Source: Candidatus Altarchaeota archaeon (lineage in GTDB: Archaea; Altiarchaeota; Altiarchaeia; JAFGQM01). Taken from it: a stretch of DNA of 5,168 nucleotides. The notes beneath the pieces were generated by a model. That model did not search any database. It worked only from the letters and a program-made list of their open reading frames with translations, and had not been told where the DNA came from. The stretch spans positions 1-5,168 of the forward strand of contig JAFGQM010000014.1 of assembly GCA_016935655.1 (NCBI GenBank), read 5' to 3'. Position numbers and translations under genes: made by a program. Below, piece after piece: positions 1 through 4,682 of the stretch (position 1 is its first letter; the number at the start of each line of letters is the position of its first letter).

Positions 1-479
1 CATACAGGGACTGGGTCTCAGACGATGTCAAGAACGAAGTGGTGATACCCTTCACATCTACGCATGGGAGCGTTCGCAGGATGGTTGATTATTTCATCGA
101 TGCTTTGATCGAAAGGGGTATAACCGTAAAACCATTTGACTTATCAAAGACTGACATAGGCGAGCTGGCCATGGCGCTCGTCGACGCTGCGACAATAATA
201 ATAGCCACCCCTACGATACTCATTGGTCCGCATCCGAACGTAGTATATGCGACTTACCTGGCTAATGCCTTGAGGCCTAAGGCGAGGTATGCCTCGGTCA
301 TAGCGTCATACGGCTGGGGCGGGAAGGCAGTGGAGACCCTAGCCGGGATGCTGACCAATCTGAAAGTAGAAGTTATCGAGCCCGTGGTTGCCAAGGGCTA
401 TCCAAAGGAGGCGGACTTCAAGGCACTGGACCTTTTGGCCGACAAAATAGCCGAGAAACATAAGAAGATCATGAGGTGA
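1..479 (+). CDS. fprA: Flavodiiron protein (A-type flavoprotein, F420H2 oxidase type), C-terminal flavodoxin domain; 5' end outside window
   Basis: The open frame runs from base 3 to a TGA at 477-479 and gives 158 residues. They match the linker and FMN-binding flavodoxin domain of flavodiiron proteins: the linker residues YRDW, the FMN phosphate loop TSTHGS, the TPTILIGPHP segment (the usual SPT...P loop) and the SYGWGGKA flavin loop. Family members are about 400 residues, so the N-terminal metallo-beta-lactamase-like domain with the diiron site lies upstream of the window. A GTG at 39 is in frame but sits inside the linker and has homologous sequence before it, so it is not the start. Known members of the family reduce O2 to water, or NO to N2O, with electrons from F420H2 in methanogens or from rubredoxin elsewhere. 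The rubrerythrin-like gene starts 3 bases downstream, so the two are very probably co-transcribed. Use of F420 here is inferred from the archaeal context. Confidence 0.88.
   Translation, partial: YRDWVSDDVKNEVVIPFTSTHGSVRRMVDYFIDALIERGITVKPFDLSKTDIGELAMALVDAATIIIATPTILIGPHPNVVYATYLANALRPKARYASVIASYGWGGKAVETLAGMLTNLKVEVIEPVVAKGYPKEADFKALDLLADKIAEKHKKIMR
473..479 (+). promoter_or_regulatory. Shine-Dalgarno site of the rubrerythrin-like gene, inside the fprA end
   Basis: The bases GAGGTGA match the complement of the archaeal 16S rRNA 3' end. They include the fprA stop codon TGA and stand 3 bases before the ATG at 483. The arrangement suggests that ribosomes finishing fprA can restart on the next gene. 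Confidence 0.7.
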
Positions 480-482
480 AAA

Positions 483-983
483 ATGGAACTGAAAGAGGCT
501 TTGAAAACTGCATTGGACTTCGAGCAGAAGGGTCAGAAGATATACGAGAAGGCAGCGAAAAAGACTTTAAACCCCATCGTGAAAAGGACGTTCACATACC
601 TCGCGGGCCAGGAGGTGAACCATATAAGGGAGATAAAGGAGTTCATGAAGAAGGAGGTTCCGGATGTCAAGCTCGAGGGCGACAGGATCGAGGACGTGAG
701 GAAGTTCTTCACCATGACGACAAAGGAATTCAAGGAGAAGACCCGGCTCAGCGATGACGACATAAAAGCGCATGAGACCGCCTTAGCGCTTGAAAAGTCC
801 AGTTATGATTTCTACGAAATACGGCTTAGTCAGTCCATGGATGACATGACCAAGAAATTCTTCCGCTTCTTGATGGACCAGGAGGAGGCCCACTATGAGC
901 TGGTACAGAAGGCGTACCATTTTATAAAGGATCCTACTGCCTTCTACTCTGAAGAGGAGGGCTGGATAGCGGAGGGGGGGTGA
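483..983 (+). CDS. Rubrerythrin-like ferritin-superfamily diiron protein without rubredoxin domain
   Basis: The 166-residue protein shows the two-fold pattern of the rubrerythrin diiron four-helix bundle. The first half has E14 and the E44-x-x-H47 motif; the second half has E104 and E134-x-x-H137. Helices span roughly residues 3-27, 31-58, 91-118 and 121-147. The tail, with W161 and ending EGG, is typical of this ferritin-like family. No CxxC pair follows, so the rubredoxin domain of classical rubrerythrins is absent and electrons must come from another protein. Rubrerythrins reduce hydrogen peroxide to water in the cytoplasm of anaerobes. The protein could also handle iron, since some family members do so. 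It follows fprA with a 3-base gap, which supports a shared role in oxygen defence: FprA removes O2 and this protein removes peroxide. The last codons include a run of seven G directly before the stop. Confidence 0.85.
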   Translation: MELKEALKTALDFEQKGQKIYEKAAKKTLNPIVKRTFTYLAGQEVNHIREIKEFMKKEVPDVKLEGDRIEDVRKFFTMTTKEFKEKTRLSDDDIKAHETALALEKSSYDFYEIRLSQSMDDMTKKFFRFLMDQEEAHYELVQKAYHFIKDPTAFYSEEEGWIAEGG

Positions 984-1002
984 AAACGAAGCTGGGGCAG
1001 TA

Positions 1003-1554
1003 CTACTTCCTCTCATTTGAACATGTCTGTTCCAATCCCCCTACCACCCACCCATACCTCTCATGGATCATGTTTCTGTCAAAAGCATAAAATTCTTGAA
1101 GCATAGCTTCCTGTTCTTCCTTGTTGAAATACTCCATCGACGGCATGAAGAACTGCTTGTCCTCGGTTTGGATATGGGCCGGGTAGAGCTTGACAAGCTC
1201 TTCTAGCACGGCAATTATGGCTTTTACAGAGGCGTCACCCCTTGAATACCCGGGTCTTCCCCCCGCAAGTTCACTGACCTTTTTTCTTGCGTAGGCATGG
1301 TCTTCCGTCAGCTTGTCCATAATCTCTTTATGTTCTTGGGAAAGTGGCTTTTTGGAAAGTTCTCTAAACAGGATATCCTCCTCTTTTCCATGATGGGTCT
1401 TATCTGCATACGTCCTAAAGAAATCTACTGCGAGATCAATGAAGGACAAATCCACCTCACCGCCTGTTTCAAGTCTTTCCTTCTCTATCCTCAACAATCC
1501 GACCATCCGCTCTATGAGCCTGTGCTCTATCATCAGCAGGCCGATAGGTTGCAT
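1003..1554 (-). CDS. Hemerythrin-like HHE-domain protein
   Basis: The 183-residue protein is mainly helical and carries the hemerythrin-like metal ligand set: H11 (in IEHR), H55-x-x-x-E59 (in HHGKEED), H86 (in EDHAY) and H127-x-x-x-E131 (in PAHIQTED). These residues normally bind a diiron centre. Relatives bind O2, sense O2 or NO, or take part in iron and iron-sulfur repair, and the sequence does not show which applies here. There is no signal peptide or membrane segment, so it should be cytoplasmic. The ATG at 1554 is supported by GAGGT (1562-1558) 3 bases ahead. It is the last gene of the minus-strand cluster, 20 bases after wrbA, and converges with the rubrerythrin-like gene across 19 bases. 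Confidence 0.85.
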   Translation of the reverse strand: MQPIGLLMIEHRLIERMVGLLRIEKERLETGGEVDLSFIDLAVDFFRTYADKTHHGKEEDILFRELSKKPLSQEHKEIMDKLTEDHAYARKKVSELAGGRPGYSRGDASVKAIIAVLEELVKLYPAHIQTEDKQFFMPSMEYFNKEEQEAMLQEFYAFDRNMIHERYGWVVGGLEQTCSNERK

Positions 1555-1557
1555 AAG

Positions 1558-1562
1558 ACCTC
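1558..1562 (-). promoter_or_regulatory. Shine-Dalgarno site of the hemerythrin-like gene
   Basis: Read on the minus strand the bases are GAGGT, followed by CTT and the ATG at 1554. It lies in the 20-base gap after the wrbA stop and supports the chosen start. Confidence 0.6.
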
Positions 1563-1574
1563 ATGTTTTAAAGA

Positions 1575-2189
1575 CTATTCACACGACAGTTTCTTAGTGA
1601 TTCCCGCTACGTGTTTTCCTTGGAAGCGCGCCACTGCGAGTTCATTCTTCGTAGGCGTCCTGCCGTCGTCAGGCCCCGCAATCGTGGAAGCGCCATATGG
1701 GCTCCCCCCAGTCACTTCGCTGACCACGGACAAGCCGGGTTCCGAATAGGGGACGCCCACTATGACCATACCATGATGCAACAACGTCGTATGGAAATTC
1801 AGGATCGTCGATTCCTGCCCCCCGTGGGGGGTGCCACTCGAGGTAAATACACTACCCACCTTGCCTATGAGCGCGCCTCTGCTCCACAAACCCCCAGTCC
1901 GGTCGAGGAATGCGCGCATCTGGGCGGGCATCATGCCGAATCTGGTCGGCACGCCGAATATTACACCATCAGCATCGCTGAGGTTCTCTAGGGTGGCCGG
2001 GGGTATATGCGCGAACTTCTTTCTTGTCTCCAATGCCCCCATCTTCTCCAGGACATCATCCGACAGGGTCTCGGGGACTTGGAACAGACCCACCTCCACC
2101 CCCTCGACTTCCCTTGCCCCCTCCGCCACAGCCTCGGCCATCCTGTAGATGTGGCCGTACATGCTGTAGAAGATCACGTTTACCCTCAT
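1575..2189 (-). CDS. wrbA: NAD(P)H:quinone oxidoreductase, type IV (WrbA flavoprotein)
   Basis: The 204-residue protein matches WrbA along its whole length (E. coli WrbA is about 198 residues). The FMN phosphate loop SMYGH is at residues 9-13. [11 protein letters not shown] (81-91) and TGGLW (98-102) form the next flavin-binding segment, [10 protein letters not shown] (117-126) the third flavin loop, and LLHHGM (136-141) carries the conserved active-site histidines. The ending SPYGAS (163-168) to NELAVAR (182-188) is also typical. WrbA proteins are cytoplasmic, tetrameric FMN enzymes that reduce quinones by two electrons and so avoid semiquinones that would form superoxide. The ATG abuts the sod stop codon with no base between (TAG then ATG), which points to translational coupling. 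The only ribosome-binding candidate is a weak G-rich stretch inside the sod end. Confidence 0.93.
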   Translation of the reverse strand: MRVNVIFYSMYGHIYRMAEAVAEGAREVEGVEVGLFQVPETLSDDVLEKMGALETRKKFAHIPPATLENLSDADGVIFGVPTRFGMMPAQMRAFLDRTGGLWSRGALIGKVGSVFTSSGTPHGGQESTILNFHTTLLHHGMVIVGVPYSEPGLSVVSEVTGGSPYGASTIAGPDDGRTPTKNELAVARFQGKHVAGITKKLSCE

Positions 2190-2798
2190 CTATCCCAACC
2201 CCTTAAACCTTTTTTCTACTTCTTCCCAGTTGATTATCCTCCAAAAGGATTCTAGGAACTTCCCTCTGTCGTTCTTGTAGTCGATGTAGTATGCATGCTC
2301 GAACACGTCCACGACCATCAATATTTCAAATGTAGGGTGGACGTTGGTATTGTGCTTCTCTACCTGCATTATGACCGGGCGACTGGTCTGCCTGCAGAAG
2401 GCGAGGGCAGCCCATCCTGAGCCTTCAACGCTCGCAGCAGCCTGTGTGAACTCCTTCCTGAACCTTTCAAAGCTGCCGAACTCCTTGTTTATAGCTTCAG
2501 CTATCATGCCAACAGGTTTTTCCTTTGCCTTGCTGGGCGGTGTCAGATTCTCCCAGAACAGGGAATGCAGCAGATGCCCGCCTATGTTGAAGGACAGCTC
2601 CTTCAACGTCGACTTCATATCCACATCTGCGCCATCAGCCCTGGCCTTATCCAGCTTGTCAAAGATGGTGTTGGCGCCGTTGACATATGCCTGATGGTGC
2701 TTCTGGTGGTGTAAGGTCAGCTGCTCTTCAGAAACGTATGGTTTTAGGTCGCCGTACCCGTATGGCAACTTCGGCAATGTGTATTTTTCTTTTTCCAT
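2190..2798 (-). CDS. sod: Superoxide dismutase, Fe/Mn family
   Basis: The 202-residue protein has every hallmark of the Fe/Mn SOD family. Counting from the ATG at 2798, the metal ligands are H30 (in LTLHHQKHH), H78 (in HSLFW), D164 and H168 (in DVFEHAYY), and the gateway tyrosine is Y38. It converts superoxide into O2 and hydrogen peroxide in the cytoplasm; no signal peptide is present. At the positions that help tell Fe from Mn enzymes it has G74 four residues before H78 and a histidine (H149) where E. coli MnSOD has glutamine. This is a pattern I recall from archaeal SODs, some of which accept either metal. The start at 2798 is preferred over an in-frame GTG at 2804, because that GTG is part of a good Shine-Dalgarno stretch. 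It lies 19 bases after the membrane protein gene, with no promoter visible between them. Confidence 0.96.
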   Translation of the reverse strand: MEKEKYTLPKLPYGYGDLKPYVSEEQLTLHHQKHHQAYVNGANTIFDKLDKARADGADVDMKSTLKELSFNIGGHLLHSLFWENLTPPSKAKEKPVGMIAEAINKEFGSFERFRKEFTQAAASVEGSGWAALAFCRQTSRPVIMQVEKHNTNVHPTFEILMVVDVFEHAYYIDYKNDRGKFLESFWRIINWEEVEKRFKGLG

Positions 2799-2803
2799 TT
2801 TCA

Positions 2804-2809
2804 CACCCC
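2804..2809 (-). promoter_or_regulatory. Shine-Dalgarno site that decides the sod start
   Basis: Read on the minus strand the bases are GGGGTG, followed by TGAAA and the ATG at 2798. The 5-base spacing suits that ATG. The upstream GTG codon at 2804 overlaps the site, which argues against it as the start. Confidence 0.55.
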
Positions 2810-2817
2810 ATTAAGCT

Positions 2818-3051
2818 CTAGAAAGGGAAGCCGAAGACCTGGAATGCGGCTATGGCATGGATGACTATAGAGACGAGGAATGCCCACCAGTAGTAACAGT
2901 GCTTTGAATAGAACTTCTGGTACCATTTATACCTGATCAGTCTATCGAACAATCCTTTGTTGATGCCCATGCACCTGCACGAAAAGACTATGAGAAGGAA
3001 AAGGACGACATTCGCTATCCCGGTTATGTAAATTATCTGGAGGGGTGTCAT
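2818..3051 (-). CDS. Small two-helix membrane protein, possible b-type heme partner of cytochrome b5
   Basis: I do not recognise a named family. The 77 residues form two hydrophobic helices, about 5-24 and 52-73, joined by a basic loop (R26, K32, R37, R40, K42, K46, K50). By the positive-inside rule the loop faces the cytoplasm and both ends face outside. H51 stands at the start of helix two and H65 inside it, 14 residues apart. That is the spacing between the heme ligands on one helix of bc1-type cytochrome b and of ferric-reductase-type membrane cytochromes. With one such helix per chain, heme binding would need a dimer or a partner helix. Cysteines C25, C27 and C52 lie near the cytoplasmic face. 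The gene starts one base after the cytochrome b5 stop, with GGTGA (3067-3063) upstream, so the two are surely co-expressed. The heme role is an inference. Confidence 0.8.
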   Translation of the reverse strand: MTPLQIIYITGIANVVLFLLIVFSCRCMGINKGLFDRLIRYKWYQKFYSKHCYYWWAFLVSIVIHAIAAFQVFGFPF

Positions 3052-3052
3052 C

Positions 3053-3430
3053 TTATCCTAAGTCACCGATGTAATAGTCTGGCAATCTTGCTCTTGCATC
3101 TTCTGAATGCGGGGTCCCTGACCCCATGGGCTTGGTCTCATAAAGGCTTGTGGCATCCTTGCCGCAGCCCTCCAGTATCGCGGTTCCACCGGGGTGTGAC
3201 TGTATGAAATCCGTCACATCATAGACCTTGCCGCTTATCAGCAGCCAGCAGTCTTCTCTTGAGTCATGAGCAGATATTTCCCCGATAGTGTATGTCTTGG
3301 CCGGAGTGGAACCTGGCTCCCCCCCCACGGGGGTGGAGTTAGGAACCGGACCTGACTGATTCATCAAAACAACGGCGGCTACGATGATTACGATTCCGAT
3401 AAGAGCCGGATACAACAACTTTTTTTCCAT
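3053..3430 (-). CDS. Membrane-anchored cytochrome b5-domain heme protein
   Basis: The 125-residue protein begins MEKK followed by a hydrophobic segment (about 5-23) that can act as a signal anchor and put the rest outside the cytoplasm. A Gly/Pro/Ser/Thr linker (26-45) leads to a cytochrome b5-like domain (47-124). This has the core motif HPGG at 79-82, where H79 is the first axial heme ligand, and H108 (in TPHSED) as the likely second ligand. W62 and the KVYDVT stretch are typical of the fold. C61 and C89 could form a disulfide outside the cell. Such domains carry single electrons, but the partner is not known here. It is the first gene of a likely five-gene operon with the 77-residue membrane protein, sod, wrbA and the hemerythrin gene. 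The start at 3430 follows a G-rich stretch, GGGGGTCGCAA. The linker contains an uninterrupted run of eight G on the coding strand. Confidence 0.9.
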   Translation of the reverse strand: MEKKLLYPALIGIVIIVAAVVLMNQSGPVPNSTPVGGEPGSTPAKTYTIGEISAHDSREDCWLLISGKVYDVTDFIQSHPGGTAILEGCGKDATSLYETKPMGSGTPHSEDARARLPDYYIGDLG

Positions 3431-3477
3431 TTGCGACCCCCAATCATCCCTGATAATACTCTGTTAGAAGCTCCGAT

Positions 3478-3486
3478 TATTTAAAT
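3478..3486 (-). promoter_or_regulatory. Archaeal TATA box for the cytochrome b5-sod-wrbA-hemerythrin operon
   Basis: Read on the minus strand the bases are ATTTAAATA, preceded by the purine-rich AAG that could serve as a BRE. Its centre is about 52 bases before the ATG at 3430. Transcription should therefore start near 3456 and leave a leader of about 26 bases. A weaker TATTAT at 3453-3458 is an alternative that would give an almost leaderless mRNA. No other promoter is evident before the downstream genes. Confidence 0.6.
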
Positions 3487-3495
3487 CTTAGGTTT

Positions 3496-3575
3496 AAGGA
3501 TAAGGACTCATAATGCGGAGTGGCCGAGTCCCAGTATCGTAAAGCCGAACTTCTCCATACCCGATTATTATCCTT
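3496..3575. repeat. Inverted repeats between the divergent promoters
   Basis: AAGGATAA at 3496-3503 has a perfect inverted copy, TTATCCTT, at 3568-3575. Directly inside the left arm, GGACTC at 3504-3509 pairs with GAGTCC at 3526-3531 around a 16-base loop. Both lie between the minus-strand promoter at 3478-3486 and the plus-strand promoter at 3594-3603. They could be regulator sites or the stems of a short RNA, and chance is also possible for arms this short. The rest of the 199-base gap (3431-3629) holds the promoters and nothing else I can name. Confidence 0.35.
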
Positions 3576-3593
3576 CTCCCTTTAAAAGTCTGA

Positions 3594-3603
3594 TTTTTAA
3601 ATA
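3594..3603 (+). promoter_or_regulatory. TATA box for the DUF2769 gene
   Basis: The bases TTTTTAAATA lie with their centre about 31 bases before the ATG at 3630. The predicted transcript starts within about five bases of the ATG, so the mRNA would be nearly leaderless. No Shine-Dalgarno site is present before the ATG, in agreement. A second AT-rich element, TTTAAAAG at 3581-3588, is a weaker alternative. Confidence 0.55.
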
Positions 3604-3629
3604 GACAGCTGGATAGTTTTGCAGATAAA

Positions 3630-3866
3630 ATGGAAACAGAAAAACAGAAGCAGGAGGCCATAAAACTTTGCATATGCCCAGACTGCCCCAGCTGGGTCGA
3701 GTGCCGGGAGAAAGGAGCCTACTGCCTTGAGGCTGTAGGCAGGAGCAACTGCATAACAAAGGAGGAGGGCTGCCTTTGTCCTGCATGCCCCCTAGTGGAG
3801 AAGCTGAATCTGAAATACACATATTTCTGCACCAGGGGTTCGGAGAAGGAGCAGGCTGGCGGATAA
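3630..3866 (+). CDS. Cysteine-rich DUF2769-type protein
   Basis: The 78-residue protein has ten cysteines (14, 16, 19, 25, 32, 41, 48, 50, 53, 67) in the pattern I recall for DUF2769, a family found mainly in methanogens and their relatives and without a known function. The motif CxCPxCP occurs twice, at residues 14-20 and 48-54. Each copy is followed 11-13 residues later by YC (31-32) or YFC (65-67), so the protein looks like an internal duplication. The cysteines could hold iron-sulfur clusters or zinc; no experiment known to me settles this. There is no membrane segment or signal peptide, so it should be cytoplasmic. It diverges from the cytochrome b5 operon across a shared 199-base promoter region, which may tie it to the same redox response. 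The family call rests on memory of the motif. Confidence 0.8.
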   Translation: METEKQKQEAIKLCICPDCPSWVECREKGAYCLEAVGRSNCITKEEGCLCPACPLVEKLNLKYTYFCTRGSEKEQAGG

Positions 3867-3874
3867 GTGCATCC

Positions 3875-3883
3875 ATTTTTAAG
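3875..3883 (+). promoter_or_regulatory. TATA box for the 176-residue protein gene
   Basis: The bases ATTTTTAAG are centred 26 bases before the ATG at 3905, the distance expected when transcription starts at the ATG itself. There is no Shine-Dalgarno site, so a leaderless mRNA is likely. This supports 3905 as the start. Confidence 0.5.
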
Positions 3884-3904
3884 AGTGCGAAAACAAATAA
3901 TGTC

Positions 3905-4435
3905 ATGATCGAGGCGAGCGTAGAGCTTCTAAAGGACCTGAAGGCACTTGTCGATATGTCAGAATCGCTCGGTGAGCTGGAGGGTGCAAAGGTCTGCGAT
4001 ATAAATGAAGATGCCAGGGTCCAGGCATCAATAAAGTTCCTGAAGGCCTATGAGCTTTGCGTCAGGATAGACGAGATCCTTAGGTATGTTGTGATCCACA
4101 AGGAACCGGAGGAGATAAAAACAGCTCTGGATAGGTCTAAAGTAGTTTTGAACGGCCTCAGTGAGCATATACGGTCTTTTGACGTTAGGGAGAGGAGGAT
4201 ACTCCTGGCATATATGCAACCTGAATTCAAGTCCTACGAAAACCAGTTGTCCAATATACTAAAAAGAACGAGACCCTCCCAGAGGATATGGGAGGCTGAA
4301 AAGCTTATAAGCATAGCCACTGATCTGTCACATGCGATCGAGGGGCTGAGAAAGTCCATTGCGCGCGCATTACTGGTAGTCTCGACTTCGACAGCAGGAG
4401 ACACCTCACGATACTTTGGGGACATCATCTGTTAG
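3905..4435 (+). CDS. Helical protein of unknown function
   Basis: I do not recognise this 176-residue protein. It is rich in charged residues and leucine/isoleucine and reads as a soluble bundle of about five or six amphipathic helices. There are breaks near residues 30-36, 66-69 and 120-126, and a hydrophobic stretch ARALLVVSTST near the end that is too short for a clear membrane helix. Cysteines are few (near 31 and 52, plus the last residue) and no metal or nucleotide motif is visible. The open frame continues upstream to an ATG at 3776, but that part overlaps the DUF2769 gene in another frame and reads like non-coding translation. The ATG at 3905 stands 26 bases after a TATA box and is preferred. 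The gene begins 38 bases after the DUF2769 gene and converges with the zinc-ribbon gene across 6 bases. Confidence 0.75.
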   Translation: MIEASVELLKDLKALVDMSESLGELEGAKVCDINEDARVQASIKFLKAYELCVRIDEILRYVVIHKEPEEIKTALDRSKVVLNGLSEHIRSFDVRERRILLAYMQPEFKSYENQLSNILKRTRPSQRIWEAEKLISIATDLSHAIEGLRKSIARALLVVSTSTAGDTSRYFGDIIC

Positions 4436-4441
4436 GCCCAC

Positions 4442-4648
4442 CTAGATCATATCATCCAGATAGGAGAACGTATCAAAAATAGACAATGCGATATAGAGGA
4501 GCATCGCTATGATTACCCCTATGGCGATTATCATTATTGCAAGCCGCAGGGTCCTGTTCCTGCTTTTTTCACCGATCTTGGCTCCGCAATCCCCGCAGAA
4601 CTTCTTGTCATCCGGATTTTCCGCGCCGCATTTGGGACATTTGATCAT
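4442..4648 (-). CDS. Small zinc-ribbon membrane protein
   Basis: The 68-residue protein starts with a zinc-ribbon: C4-x-x-C7 and C18-x-x-C21, with the sequence style KCPKCGAENP...KFCGDCGAKI common to the many zinc_ribbon proteins of archaea and bacteria. A basic stretch (K28-R35) is followed by one hydrophobic helix, about 35-57, and a short acidic tail. The positive-inside rule puts the zinc-ribbon in the cytoplasm and the tail outside. Proteins of this design are widespread and mostly uncharacterised, so no specific role can be given. The start at 4648 lies 25 bases after a TATA-like element and has no Shine-Dalgarno site, suggesting a leaderless mRNA. Confidence 0.85.
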   Translation of the reverse strand: MIKCPKCGAENPDDKKFCGDCGAKIGEKSRNRTLRLAIMIIAIGVIIAMLLYIALSIFDTFSYLDDMI

Positions 4649-4668
4649 CTACTCTTAATGGTCCTGGC

Positions 4669-4677
4669 AATAAAAAT
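4669..4677 (-). promoter_or_regulatory. TATA-like element for the zinc-ribbon gene
   Basis: Read on the minus strand the bases are ATTTTTATT, centred 25 bases before the ATG at 4648. That places the transcription start at the ATG. It shares the 79-base gap 4649-4727 with the tpiA promoter. Confidence 0.45.
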
Positions 4678-4682
4678 CTTAG

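Noticed and set aside
39..41. GTG as start of a stand-alone flavodoxin
   Set aside because: The frame is open to the window edge and the upstream residues match the flavodiiron linker, so this is the inside of a longer gene.
1566..1575. TTTAAA-like element between wrbA and the hemerythrin gene
   Set aside because: It is only about 16 bases before the ATG, too close for a TATA box, and a Shine-Dalgarno site indicates expression from the operon mRNA.
1818..1831. CCCCCCGTGGGGGG near-palindrome
   Set aside because: It encodes the conserved GTPHGGQ flavin loop of WrbA, so protein constraint explains it. Its likeness to the GC stretch in the cytochrome b5 gene follows from Pro, His/Val and Gly codons.
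1297..2148. Long open frames on the + strand opposite the hemerythrin and wrbA genes
   Set aside because: They are antisense to genes with clear family motifs, have low-complexity or unnatural composition and no start signals.
2802..2804. GTG as start of sod
   Set aside because: It overlaps the Shine-Dalgarno stretch that suits the ATG at 2798, and the extra two residues have no family support.
3515..3560. tRNA-like 5' end (GCGGAGTGGCCGAG resembles the start of a serine or leucine tRNA)
   Set aside because: No D-stem partner, no anticodon arm, no GTTC-type T-loop and no matching acceptor 3' strand follow, so a tRNA or intact fragment is not supported.
3776..3904. N-terminal extension of the 176-residue protein from an ATG at 3776
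   Set aside because: It overlaps the DUF2769 gene in another frame, and the TATA box at 3875-3883 fits a start at 3905.
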